From positions 62,001 through 126,000 of the forward strand of contig CAZTGZ010000004.1 of NCBI GenBank assembly GCA_964613385.1: a stretch of 64,000 nt of DNA, read 5' to 3'. This document shows, piece after piece, positions 51,599 through 60,861 of the stretch. The first letter of the stretch is position 1; each line of letters begins with the position of its first letter. The translations under genes and the position numbers were made by a program. The notes under the pieces were generated by a model. The model was not told the DNA's origin and did not search any database. It saw only the letters and a program-made list of their open reading frames with translations. This stretch comes from CAZTGZ01 sp964613385 (GTDB taxonomy: Bacteria > Bacteroidota > Bacteroidia > NS11-12g > UBA9320).

Positions 51599-52008
51599 AA
51601 ATCTGGTATCAAATTCAGTTGATAGGGATGGTGATGGGCACTTTGCTCATCGCCTCCCTTTTTTTTGAACTCTTTATGATCATTTACTTGTTGCTTTGGC
51701 TTTTTGTTATGGGTATAATACAATACCCGGCATCCTTGATTATGATTTTTAAATCCGGTAAGAAAAGCATGTTCAAATTGCATGGTATAGCTTCAACAGT
51801 TTATTTGATTTTAATCATTTCCGCCGGGTTGGTTTTTGGAATCGGCGAGTCGTTCTATCTGGTTTTGATTCCGGCATATTTTCTGGCCATATATTATACC
51901 TATCGCTGTCAGAAAATAGTCACCGTAATGAAAACAAGAAAAGCAAGCCGGCTTTATCGTTTCCCGATATCTAATGACTTCAATATGACGGGGGAAAAAG
52001 ACGCCTGA
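51595..52008 (+). CDS. Small membrane protein C of unknown function (4 helices)
   Basis: A 137-residue membrane protein with about four helices, the first two closely packed (LIGMVMGTLLIASLFF and MIIYLLLWLFVMGII), then TVYLILIISAGLVFGI and YLVLIPAYFLAIYYTY. It ends in a basic cytosolic tail (MKTRKASRLYR). It is coupled to protein B by an ATGA overlap and ends 2 bases before the convergent MBL gene. Not recognised as a known family. Confidence 0.75.
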   Translation: MKIWYQIQLIGMVMGTLLIASLFFELFMIIYLLLWLFVMGIIQYPASLIMIFKSGKKSMFKLHGIASTVYLILIISAGLVFGIGESFYLVLIPAYFLAIYYTYRCQKIVTVMKTRKASRLYRFPISNDFNMTGEKDA

Positions 52009-52010
52009 GA

Positions 52011-52646
52011 CTAAGTTAAAAAAGGATTGTATTTCCTTTCAATTCCGATGGTTGTTGAATCACCATGACCGGGATAAACGAGATAATCATCATCTAATGT
52101 AAGGAGCTGATGATGAATGGATTGTATAAGGGTTTGGTAATCACCGCCGGGTAAGTCGGTCCTTCCGATGCTACCCTGGAAAAGAACATCACCGGCGAGA
52201 ATATTTTTACTTTCATGGTGAATAAAACAAACACTTCCGGGAGAATGGCCAGGTGTAAATCGAATTTCAAGTTGTAAATCTCCCAAGTTCAGATATTCAG
52301 AATCTCTCAAGGTGCATTTTGGCTCAGGCAAAACTGAAATAGGAATTCCATAGTTCAATCCGACTGCAGGAGCCATTTGATAGACGGGCAGTTCCAATTC
52401 TTGTATATGCGTGGAAATCTGCCACTGATTTGAAGTGAATGTCAAACCTAACACGTGATCTATATGTGCATGCGTCAGCCAAATTGCTATTGGAGTTAAT
52501 TGATTCTTATGAATATAATCTACCAGGGCTTTTTCTTCGGAATGATCTCTGCATCCGGGATCTATGATGGCACATTGACCGTTTTTATCGGAAATTACGT
52601 AAGTGTTTTCCTGAAACGGGTTGAAGGTAAACGCTTTAATGCGCAT
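52011..52646 (-). CDS. MBL-fold metallohydrolase, glyoxalase II-like
   Basis: A 211-residue zinc hydrolase. Motif THAHIDHVLG gives the HxHxDH metal site at about 58-67; further ligands are in TPGHSPGSVCF (His), AGDVLFQGSIGRTD (Asp) and YPGHGDSTTIG (His). This group includes glyoxalase II-like and quorum-type hydrolases; the short length and missing C-terminal domain exclude canonical GloB. Substrate unknown. It is 2 bases from the convergent membrane operon and is upstream-adjacent to lpdA (21 bases), so lpdA and this gene may be co-transcribed. Confidence 0.87.
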   Translation of the reverse strand: MRIKAFTFNPFQENTYVISDKNGQCAIIDPGCRDHSEEKALVDYIHKNQLTPIAIWLTHAHIDHVLGLTFTSNQWQISTHIQELELPVYQMAPAVGLNYGIPISVLPEPKCTLRDSEYLNLGDLQLEIRFTPGHSPGSVCFIHHESKNILAGDVLFQGSIGRTDLPGGDYQTLIQSIHHQLLTLDDDYLVYPGHGDSTTIGIERKYNPFLT

Positions 52647-52666
52647 TGCAGATGGTGGCGTCCCGA

Positions 52667-54052
52667 TTAAAGATGAATCACTTCCCCGTAAGCAGCGGCA
52701 GCGGCTTCCATGATAGCTTCGCTCATGGTAGGGTGAGGATGAACCGATTTGATGATTTCCATTCCGGTTGTTTCCAGTTTTCTGGCTACGACAACTTCTG
52801 CGATCATCTCGGTCACATTTGCGCCAATCATGTGTGCTCCCAGAAACTCACCATATTTTGCATCAAAAATTACCTTAATAAATCCATCTTTTGAACCTGA
52901 AGCGCTTGCTTTTCCGGAAGCGGAAAATGGGAATTTACCAACTTTTATTTCATAACCAGCCTCTTTTGCAGCTTTTTCTGTATAACCCACAGAAGCTACT
53001 TCCGGCCAACAATAAGTACATCCGGGAATATTCTGATAATTCAACGGTTCAGGATGGTGTCCGGCTATTTTCTCAACACAAATAATCCCTTCTGCAGAAG
53101 CTACGTGGGCCAAGGCCTGACCAGGAACTATATCTCCTATGGCATAAATACCATCAACATTTGTTTTGTAATAATCATCAACTAAAACTTTGCCTTTATC
53201 AGTTTTTATTCCCACTGTTTCGAGTCCTATGTTTTCTATATTGGTTTGAATTCCAACTGCGGATAAAACAATATCACAAGTAATATTTTCTATCCCTTTA
53301 GCCGTTTTAATTTCGACAACACAGCCATTTCCACTGGTATCGACCCGCTCAACGGAAGCTCCGGTCATAATGTTCATGCCATTTTTCTTAAATACCTTCT
53401 CAAGCGTTTTAGAGACCTCTTCGTCCTCAACAGGAAGGATATTTGGCATATATTCAACCAATGTCACTTTGGTGCCCATGGTTTGATAAAAATAAGCGAA
53501 TTCACATCCAATGGCACCACTTCCAACCACCACCATTGATTCAGGTTGGGAAGGCAAAACCATTGCCTCGTGATAGCCAATTATTTTTTTACCGTCAATA
53601 GGAAGGGATGGAAGCTGTCGCTCGCGAGCACCTGTAGCAAGTATGATATGAGCTGCTTCATGAGTTTCTTTTTTATCTCCGCTGGTTACCTCAACTTTTC
53701 CTTTCGCCACAAGTTTGCCAAATCCCTGAATGACGGTTATGTTATTTTTCTTCATCAGAAACTGAACTCCTTTGCTCATTCCACCTGCTACTTCTCTGCT
53801 TCTTTTGATAACCGCGCTAAAGTCATGAGAAGCCCCACTAACTTGTATTCCGTAGTCAGAGGCATGTTTGATATAATCGAACACCTGGGCTGATTTTAAT
53901 AGAGCCTTGGTTGGAATACATCCCCAATTTAAACAAACCCCCCCGAGTTCAGATTTTTCAATGATGGCAGTTTTCAATCCAAGTTGTGAAGCGCGAATGG
54001 CTGCAACATAACCACCTGGTCCGCTGCCGATTACGATGAGATCAAATGTCAT
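52667..54052 (-). CDS. lpdA: Dihydrolipoyl dehydrogenase (LpdA)
   Basis: A 461-residue flavoprotein, the E3 subunit of pyruvate and 2-oxoglutarate dehydrogenase complexes. FAD motif IGSGPGGYVAAIRA at 8-21, redox Cys40 and Cys45 in GGVCLNWGC, NAD motif VVGSGAIGCEF at about 176-186, the second FAD motif YAIGDIVPG, and the HPHPTMSE His-Glu pair at the C-terminus. All are intact. It is divergent from the S8 protease, so a shared promoter region of about 60 bases lies between them. Confidence 0.96.
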   Translation of the reverse strand: MTFDLIVIGSGPGGYVAAIRASQLGLKTAIIEKSELGGVCLNWGCIPTKALLKSAQVFDYIKHASDYGIQVSGASHDFSAVIKRSREVAGGMSKGVQFLMKKNNITVIQGFGKLVAKGKVEVTSGDKKETHEAAHIILATGARERQLPSLPIDGKKIIGYHEAMVLPSQPESMVVVGSGAIGCEFAYFYQTMGTKVTLVEYMPNILPVEDEEVSKTLEKVFKKNGMNIMTGASVERVDTSGNGCVVEIKTAKGIENITCDIVLSAVGIQTNIENIGLETVGIKTDKGKVLVDDYYKTNVDGIYAIGDIVPGQALAHVASAEGIICVEKIAGHHPEPLNYQNIPGCTYCWPEVASVGYTEKAAKEAGYEIKVGKFPFSASGKASASGSKDGFIKVIFDAKYGEFLGAHMIGANVTEMIAEVVVARKLETTGMEIIKSVHPHPTMSEAIMEAAAAAYGEVIHL

Positions 54053-54090
54053 ATTATTGTTTGGTGAAGAATATTTTGTGCAATATTAGC

Positions 54091-54098
54091 TACTTTTG
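54091..54098 (+). promoter_or_regulatory. Probable -7 promoter box for the S8 protease
   Basis: TACTTTTG at 54091-54098 overlaps the frame's TTG at 54096, so the true start must lie downstream. The in-frame TTG at 54117 begins a good signal peptide 18 bases later. Confidence 0.5.
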
Positions 54099-54116
54099 AA
54101 CAAACTACGACAATCA

Positions 54117-57100
54117 TTGAAACTGAGAAGTATTCTGCCGTTTTTGCTTATTTGTATGGGCATACGGCCGACATTGTTAGCTCAAACGCTATTTCTTAAG
54201 ACCGGCAATACAGATATTGCTCCCTTTTCGACCCCTACCCATCAAATGAATGCGGATATGCAAGTGGGAGGGTGGTTTGAAGGCACTTTTTACGGAATAA
54301 TTTCTTTTCAAGACATCCCGAATATTGAAACTCAGGAAAAATTGAAGCAAAAAATCAGATTAAGTCATTATCTGCATCAGAACAGCTATTATGCCGCAAT
54401 TTCGGGGGATGTGGACTGGAGACAGTTGGAAAATTTGGGCATAAAAAGTATGGTGAGCATATCGTCGGAGTGGAAGTATGCCAGCGCGGAAATGAAGGAG
54501 TCATTTGAGTCTTTCAAAAATGCTAACCAATCTGAATTGATCGTGCATTATTTGCCAGGAATAAGCGTTGAAAGAATGCGAGATGTTTTTTTCAATTTGG
54601 GTATAGTGATTCTTTCAGATTATTATCTCAATAATGCCTGGAGGGTAAGAGCGAACGCATACAATTGGAAGAAACTTGCCGAGTTACCCTGGATTTACTG
54701 GATTGAACCGGTTTCACCTGAGCCGGAAACCAATAATTGGGATGAGCGAACCAATCATCGCGTACCTTTTGTTGAACCGGGCGCATCTCATTTGTCGCTT
54801 ACCGGAAAAAATGTGGTTATGGGTGAATGGGATGGAACCGGTGTGGGTACCCACATTGATTACGACTACCGCCATGTGCGCATGGAAGCTCACTCCAACA
54901 ATAGCAATGGTGCTCATGCGACACATGTCGCCGGTACTATGTTGGGAGCCGGTATTCTGAACCCTTTAGCAAAAGGTATGGCACCTGAGGCACTCTTGTA
55001 TAGTTGGGACTTTTCGGGTAATATTCCGGTTGAAATGGACTCTGGTGCGGCCAAACAAGGCATTGAAATTACCCAGAACTCCTATTCTTATTCTTCAGAT
55101 CCATGTACCTTAAGAGGAACCTATGATGCCACGAGTCAGGCTTTAGACAATCTGGTGGTAAAGTATCCATATTTACTCCATGTTTATGCCGCCGGAAACT
55201 CCAGAAGCAGCAACTGTATGTCAGGCGGATACAGAACCGTGCACAGTGGATTTCAAGCTTCGAAGAATGCTCTGGTAGCAGCAGCCGTCTCACATCTGGA
55301 TGCCAACAGCAGCTTTCATTCTTATGGTCCACTCATGGATGGCCGGCTCAAACCCGATGTAAGTGCAGTTGGGGTAAATGTTTATAGCACAGCACATAAT
55401 CATACCTATCTAGGTGGCTATAATGGCACTTCCATGGCTTGTCCCGGAACATCAGGTACTTCCGCACTCATATACGAGCTGTACGAAAGAACTTATGGAA
55501 CTCAACCGGCCGCACATGTTATCAAAGGATTTATGTGTAACGGAGCAGATGAATTAGGAAGAACAGGTCCGGATTACGAATTTGGTTATGGTAGAATTAA
55601 TGCCCGTAAATCTGCTGATATTCTGGAAAAGAAACAATTTGTTGTGGCTCAGGTATCTCAGGGTGCGAGTTATTCAGATACCATATTCACCAAAAAGGGA
55701 TTGAATGAACTAAAAGTATTCCTGTGCTATGATGATTTGCCTGCGGCTTCATCATCCGGAAGGGCGTTGGTTAATGATCTGGATCTGGAATTGAGGGATG
55801 CTTCAGGAGTAGTAACGTATCCCTGGATTTTAAACCCTTCAAGCCCCACAAGCAACGCGACTAAAGGTGTTGATACGCTGAATAATACGGAACAAATAAC
55901 CATTACGGCACCCAATTCATCCTACTATATCTTTAAGGTGAAAGGAAGCAAAATACCAAACGGTTCACAGTTGTTTTCAGTTAACTGGTCTTATGTAGAT
56001 ACCGGAATAACTGTTACATATCCAAATGGAGCAGAGCATTGGTATCCGCCTTCAAGCACTACATACCAACAAATTATACGTTGGGATAATTACGGCATCA
56101 GTGGAAATGCCAAAATTGAGTATTCTACAGATCAGGGTAAAACCTGGAAACTGATCGTGGCTTCCACACCGGTCGTGAATAAATATTATGTTTGGTCGAA
56201 TTGTCCGGATACCGTAAAAACGTCTCTGGCATTAATCCGTATTAGTGGTTCCGGTTACATGGATGTCAGTGATTCTGTTTTTCATATCATGAAACCTCCC
56301 GCATTGCCATCAGCAATTTTATGCGATAAACAGGTGCACTTGTACTGGTCTGCATTGTCAGGCGCTGTTTCCTATGAAGTATATATGCACGATCAGGGCA
56401 AAATGAAGAAAATAGGAACTACGAATAATCCAGAATTTACCGTACGTGGTTTACAAAATGGTGTGGAATATTGGTTCTCAACGGCAGCGGTATCGGCCAA
56501 CGGGGCCATAAGTGAAAGAGGTACTGCGGTGCGCTTTATTCCCAATGCCACCAATCGACCTCCGGTGTTCACTGCTCAGCCCTCTGATCAAAGGATATGT
56601 TCCGGCAATAATGCAAACTTTAGTGTCACGCTGAATGGCACATCTGTCATAACCTCTTACTGGCAATATAGTGATGATCAGGGTAAAACCTGGATTAAAA
56701 CCGGCATTGATAATCTGTTGAATTTGGGAGTCATCAAACCACCTGCTTATCTCAATGACAGATGGTACCGGCATTATGCTACCAATATTTGCCAAAGCAA
56801 AGAATACAGTTCCATAGCGGTACTCAAAGTGGATACCACTATTACCATTAGTGTACCTCATTCAGAAGTAAAAGCCTGCATTGGGCAGGATACTTTGCTG
56901 AAGGCATTGTACAAGGGAAATATACCCATGTCTTATGTCTGGTATCAAAAATCTCAGCCAACTTCTTCTGAAATTCCGGTAATTGGTTACCCGGACCGTA
57001 AGACGTTTTCCAATGTTCAAAAGTCAAATGAAGGATATTACCTTTTGAAAATTCAAAATGCATGTGGACAATACCAATCTCCTTTGACTTATTTCCGTGT

Positions 57101-59030
57101 AAGAGACCCCTTGGTACTCCGTGTAAATTCTGACACACTATTATGTCAGGGCCAATCCCTCAACTTATTGGCTACAGCCGATGGTGGAGATACTATAAGC
57201 CGAAAATTATGGTGGAGTTCTTCAGATACTACTGTTTACAGACCTGATTGGCAAATTCAACCCAATAAATCCACAACTTGGACTGCAGGAGTATTTGACA
57301 ATTGTTCATCAGATACCGTTTTTGCTTCCGTATTCGTTAAGCTTAGACCGGATCTCAAGCTTACCTTAAGCAACGATACCATCATTTGTTTAGGAACTCA
57401 GGTCAGATTGAATGCAATTGCGGAAGGAGGAAATCCCAATGGATATAAGTACGATTGGAAACCTGCACTTCCGGATCGATCCTGGCAGGATGTTGGTCCT
57501 GAAAATGCAACCTGGTATTACGTGCAATTAACTGATGGTTGCACAGTGGGATCAAAGTCAGATTCAGTATTGGTCAAAGTACTTGCACCTGTAAATGTTG
57601 AAATCATACTTCCTTCGGATACCCTTTGTTATGGTGAAAGCGCGGTATTAAAAGCGCGCGCAACCGGTGGGAAATCGAATTCTTATGCCTGGAGATGGCA
57701 TGATAACTCAAGAGATTCTATTTTGAATGTCAAATTTTACAATCCCAACACGGTATCGGTTATATTAAGTGATGGCTGCACTCCGAAATGGGACACTGCT
57801 TCGAGATTGGTACCGGTTTTTGGACCTCTTCAAACAAAAATAAAGGGTTCAGATTCAGTTTGCCATCAGGTTGAGTACACGTATAGAGCCGATATGAGCG
57901 GAGGGAAGGCCCCTGCATATCGCTACTTTTGGAATAATATTGAAAATGGCTCTGAAATCCATAGAAAAGAACAAAAATCCTATGTGCTAAAATTGCGGGT
58001 GGATGACGGCTGTTCCGAGACGCCGGCCATTGATTCAATCCGAATTCATGTATTTGAGCCACTCGAGATTTATCCGGTATTTACGGACAGTTTGGTTTGT
58101 TCAGGTCAATCTGTTTATTATCCGGTTTCCATAATGGGTGGAAGGGTCCAGAACAGATTGGTGACATGGCCGGATGGAACAAAGAACAATCATGGCGTGA
58201 ATGTTTCGTTGAGCAATAACACAAAAATTTTGGCTGTCGTATCTGATGGATGTTCATTTAATGATACCGCAATTTTTGATATTAAGGTTAGACCGAAATT
58301 AAGTTTAACCGTTCCATCGGATTATAGGATTTGTGAAGGCATGGAAACTTCTGCCGCTGTTTCAGCCCAGGGAGGATTAGAAAATGCGCATCAGTTTTTT
58401 ATAAATGCGCAACTGAAGAATATAGGTGACAAAATTATTTATCGGGGTAAAATGGGAGATACGGCACGCTACATATTCAGACTAAGCGACGGATGCAGTG
58501 TCCCTGATGCACTGGATTCACTTGTGATCAGTGTGGACGATGTTAATTCCCAATTTGTTATGTCAAGATATGACAAAACGCTGGATTTTCGTTTTGCATC
58601 TTTCCAATACACGAACGAGTTGTATTTTGGAGACAACAGGTTTTATAACGGGAATGATGAAGAATACAGTTACACCTATCAAAACTATGGGGAGTACCAG
58701 GTTTGTAGAATGGTACGCTCTGAAACAGGATGTGTTGATACAACGTGTATGATGGCAAATATTTATGATGTCTTCACGACATCGGGATTTAATTTCAAAG
58801 TCTATCCCACTCCTTCGCTGGATCAAGTGTATATAGAATTTGACAAAATTGCCGGTGACCTCAGTTATGAACTTTACGAAACCCATGGCAAAAGATTATT
58901 TGAAAAGAGTTTGACAAACTATACGGAATCAAAAATTCCGGTAGATTTAAGACCATATGCTTCCGGGGTATATTGGGTGCGATTGAACGCCAATGGGGAA
59001 ACATATAGTTTCAAATTGATCAAACAGTAA
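54117..59030 (+). CDS. Giant S8 (subtilisin) protease with T9SS type A sorting domain
   Basis: A secreted protein of about 1637 residues. Signal peptide: KLRSILPFLLICMG to LLAQ. The subtilisin triad is Asp239 in GEWDGTGVG, His in NGAHATHVAGT (about 272), and Ser439 in NGTSMACPG. A P/proprotein-like domain and a fibronectin-like domain follow; then many Ig-like or SprB-like repeats, each with a Cys-containing LCxG/xxLCYG core (for example DTLLCQGQSL, DTIICLGTQV, DTLCYGESAV). The sorting domain (VYPTPSLDQVYIEF, ending in FKLIKQ) closes it. Start: TTG 54117 is favoured over TTG 54096 because of the promoter box; no ATG begins the frame. Confidence 0.85.
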   Translation: MKLRSILPFLLICMGIRPTLLAQTLFLKTGNTDIAPFSTPTHQMNADMQVGGWFEGTFYGIISFQDIPNIETQEKLKQKIRLSHYLHQNSYYAAISGDVDWRQLENLGIKSMVSISSEWKYASAEMKESFESFKNANQSELIVHYLPGISVERMRDVFFNLGIVILSDYYLNNAWRVRANAYNWKKLAELPWIYWIEPVSPEPETNNWDERTNHRVPFVEPGASHLSLTGKNVVMGEWDGTGVGTHIDYDYRHVRMEAHSNNSNGAHATHVAGTMLGAGILNPLAKGMAPEALLYSWDFSGNIPVEMDSGAAKQGIEITQNSYSYSSDPCTLRGTYDATSQALDNLVVKYPYLLHVYAAGNSRSSNCMSGGYRTVHSGFQASKNALVAAAVSHLDANSSFHSYGPLMDGRLKPDVSAVGVNVYSTAHNHTYLGGYNGTSMACPGTSGTSALIYELYERTYGTQPAAHVIKGFMCNGADELGRTGPDYEFGYGRINARKSADILEKKQFVVAQVSQGASYSDTIFTKKGLNELKVFLCYDDLPAASSSGRALVNDLDLELRDASGVVTYPWILNPSSPTSNATKGVDTLNNTEQITITAPNSSYYIFKVKGSKIPNGSQLFSVNWSYVDTGITVTYPNGAEHWYPPSSTTYQQIIRWDNYGISGNAKIEYSTDQGKTWKLIVASTPVVNKYYVWSNCPDTVKTSLALIRISGSGYMDVSDSVFHIMKPPALPSAILCDKQVHLYWSALSGAVSYEVYMHDQGKMKKIGTTNNPEFTVRGLQNGVEYWFSTAAVSANGAISERGTAVRFIPNATNRPPVFTAQPSDQRICSGNNANFSVTLNGTSVITSYWQYSDDQGKTWIKTGIDNLLNLGVIKPPAYLNDRWYRHYATNICQSKEYSSIAVLKVDTTITISVPHSEVKACIGQDTLLKALYKGNIPMSYVWYQKSQPTSSEIPVIGYPDRKTFSNVQKSNEGYYLLKIQNACGQYQSPLTYFRVRDPLVLRVNSDTLLCQGQSLNLLATADGGDTISRKLWWSSSDTTVYRPDWQIQPNKSTTWTAGVFDNCSSDTVFASVFVKLRPDLKLTLSNDTIICLGTQVRLNAIAEGGNPNGYKYDWKPALPDRSWQDVGPENATWYYVQLTDGCTVGSKSDSVLVKVLAPVNVEIILPSDTLCYGESAVLKARATGGKSNSYAWRWHDNSRDSILNVKFYNPNTVSVILSDGCTPKWDTASRLVPVFGPLQTKIKGSDSVCHQVEYTYRADMSGGKAPAYRYFWNNIENGSEIHRKEQKSYVLKLRVDDGCSETPAIDSIRIHVFEPLEIYPVFTDSLVCSGQSVYYPVSIMGGRVQNRLVTWPDGTKNNHGVNVSLSNNTKILAVVSDGCSFNDTAIFDIKVRPKLSLTVPSDYRICEGMETSAAVSAQGGLENAHQFFINAQLKNIGDKIIYRGKMGDTARYIFRLSDGCSVPDALDSLVISVDDVNSQFVMSRYDKTLDFRFASFQYTNELYFGDNRFYNGNDEEYSYTYQNYGEYQVCRMVRSETGCVDTTCMMANIYDVFTTSGFNFKVYPTPSLDQVYIEFDKIAGDLSYELYETHGKRLFEKSLTNYTESKIPVDLRPYASGVYWVRLNANGETYSFKLIKQ

Positions 59031-59104
59031 TTTTTGCCTCGATGGGCATTACTTTCTTTTGAATTCCGCTTTTTTCGAGGCTAATTTGCAGTGCGATTTA
59101 AGCT

Positions 59105-60376
59105 ATGTTGCATATTCAAACAATTAGGGAGAATTCTGAACTAATCATTCAGAAATTGGGTAAAAAGGGTTTTGATGCCCGGGAAATCATCATTCAATTA
59201 TTGGAGAAGGACGAGTCGAGAAGATCAATTAAGCAGGAGACGGAACAATATCTGGCCGAAGCAAACCAAATCGCAAAATCGATAGGTCAATTATTCAAAG
59301 AAGGGAAACAACAGGAAGCTGAATCTTTAAAATCAAGAACAGCCGATTTAAAGAATTTGATCAAACAGGGTGAAGAGCATCTGAGTGTTCTGGAAACCGA
59401 AGTTTTTGAACTCCAGGTTCAGTTGCCGAACATCCCTTCAGATATGGTGCCGGCCGGAAGAACTCCCGAAGATAATGAGATTGTTGGTTCTTTTGGCGTC
59501 ATACCGGAATTGGATGAAAATGCACTACCGCATTGGGAACTGGCAAAGAAATATGACTTAATTGACTTTGAACTCGGCGTAAAGATTACCGGAGCCGGAT
59601 TCCCGGTATATAAAGGCAAAGGTGCAAGACTACAGCGCGCCTTGATTAATTTCTTTCTGGATCAGGGATTGGAAGCCGGCTATTTTGAAATAATGCCACC
59701 CGTGGTAGTGAATGAGGCCAGTGGGTTTGGGACCGGACAATTGCCTGACAAAGAAGGCCAGATGTACTTTGTTGGTGAAGATAAATTGTATTTGATTCCG
59801 ACTGCAGAAGTGCCCATTACGAACATTTACCGGGATGTAATCTTAAAGGTAGATGAATTACCGATTAAAAATATTGGATATACACCTTGTTTTAGAAGAG
59901 AAGCCGGAAGCTATGGCAAAGATGTCAGAGGTCTCAATCGGTTGCATCAGTTTGAGAAAATTGAAATAGTCCAGATTACTGAACCCTCAAACTCCTATAA
60001 TACCCTCGAAGAAATGCAACTTTATGTTCAGGGTTTATTGAAGAAACTGGGTCTGCCATACCGGGTACTTAAGTTGTGTGGAGGAGATATGAGCTTTGCT
60101 TCAGCCCTTACCTATGATATGGAAGTTTTTTCAGCCGCGCAAAAGCGTTGGTTAGAAGTGAGTTCTGTCTCCAATTTTGAATCCTTTCAAAGCAATAGAC
60201 TCAAATTGAGATACAAAGATGCTTCCGGTAATATTCAAGCGGCTCACACGTTAAACGGCAGTGCATTAGCTTTGCCCAGAATTGTTGCCGCTCTGTTGGA
60301 GAACAACCAATTCGAGAACGGAATCCGCATGCCTGAGGTCCTCCATTCTTACTTAGGATTTGAAAATATAACTTGA
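59105..60376 (+). CDS. serS: Seryl-tRNA synthetase (SerS)
   Basis: A 423-residue class II synthetase that charges tRNA-Ser and tRNA-Sec. The N-terminal long coiled-coil arm (about 30-105) binds tRNA. Class II motif 2 is in CFRREAGSYGKDVRGLNR at about 265-282, and motif 3 in ALALPRIVAALLENNQ at about 388-403. A near-consensus promoter (TTTG 59058-59061, 20 bases, TAATTTG 59082-59088) precedes it, with an inverted repeat GCCTCGA/TCGAGGC (59036-59042 and 59075-59081) across the promoter. Its stop overlaps the TTG start of the Kazal gene. Confidence 0.96.
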   Translation: MLHIQTIRENSELIIQKLGKKGFDAREIIIQLLEKDESRRSIKQETEQYLAEANQIAKSIGQLFKEGKQQEAESLKSRTADLKNLIKQGEEHLSVLETEVFELQVQLPNIPSDMVPAGRTPEDNEIVGSFGVIPELDENALPHWELAKKYDLIDFELGVKITGAGFPVYKGKGARLQRALINFFLDQGLEAGYFEIMPPVVVNEASGFGTGQLPDKEGQMYFVGEDKLYLIPTAEVPITNIYRDVILKVDELPIKNIGYTPCFRREAGSYGKDVRGLNRLHQFEKIEIVQITEPSNSYNTLEEMQLYVQGLLKKLGLPYRVLKLCGGDMSFASALTYDMEVFSAAQKRWLEVSSVSNFESFQSNRLKLRYKDASGNIQAAHTLNGSALALPRIVAALLENNQFENGIRMPEVLHSYLGFENIT

Positions 60377-60861
60377 AAAAGTACAAATTTATACTGTTGT
60401 TACTTATACTGTCCGCAGCCTCAGATTCACGGGCTCAATGGGGGCAGCTATGTGTAGACAGCGGTAGAATTCAACCGTATTATTCTTGTGTTAGACCCGA
60501 GTTTACACCCGTATGTGGTTGTAATTCAGTCACATATAGGAACGACTGTGTGGCTTTCAATCAATATGGTGTGAATAATTGGACGGATGGCGTTTGTTTG
60601 AATGAGTTGTTATTCTTTGATTTTTGGCCGAACATCGTTCGAGATCAAATGACCTTATATGTAAAGACATCATCCAAAACTGCGGCAACGATTGAAATTG
60701 CAGATGCCTTTGGTAAAATCATGCATTACCGGATCATGAATTCCGTTCCGGAACCGTATTATTTTGAAACGCTGAATGTTCTTGGATACAGACCGGGTAT
60801 TTATTTTCTATATGTTAGAGCAGGAAAAGCCATGTGGGTAAAGAAATTCATCAAAACATAA
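60373..60861 (+). CDS. Kazal-type protease inhibitor-like protein with T9SS sorting domain, TTG start
   Basis: A 162-residue secreted protein. Signal peptide KFILLLLILSAASDSRAQ is followed by a Kazal domain with the consensus PVCGCNSVTYRNDC (about 46-59) and flanking Cys residues (Cys at about 27, 38, 73). The C-terminal 85 residues form a sorting-type domain (FWPNIVRDQMTLYV, ending in WVKKFIKT). Kazal domains are serine protease inhibitors, rare in bacteria. The start is TTG in TTGA overlapping the serS stop, and the stop overlaps the next ATG (TAATG). A surface-displayed inhibitor is the likely role. Confidence 0.82.
   Translation: MKKYKFILLLLILSAASDSRAQWGQLCVDSGRIQPYYSCVRPEFTPVCGCNSVTYRNDCVAFNQYGVNNWTDGVCLNELLFFDFWPNIVRDQMTLYVKTSSKTAATIEIADAFGKIMHYRIMNSVPEPYYFETLNVLGYRPGIYFLYVRAGKAMWVKKFIKT

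Noticed and set aside
59036..59081. serS leader hairpin (GCCTCGA/TCGAGGC) as a T-box or attenuator
   Set aside because: The arms straddle the probable promoter, so the left arm would not be in the transcript, and no T-box core is seen.
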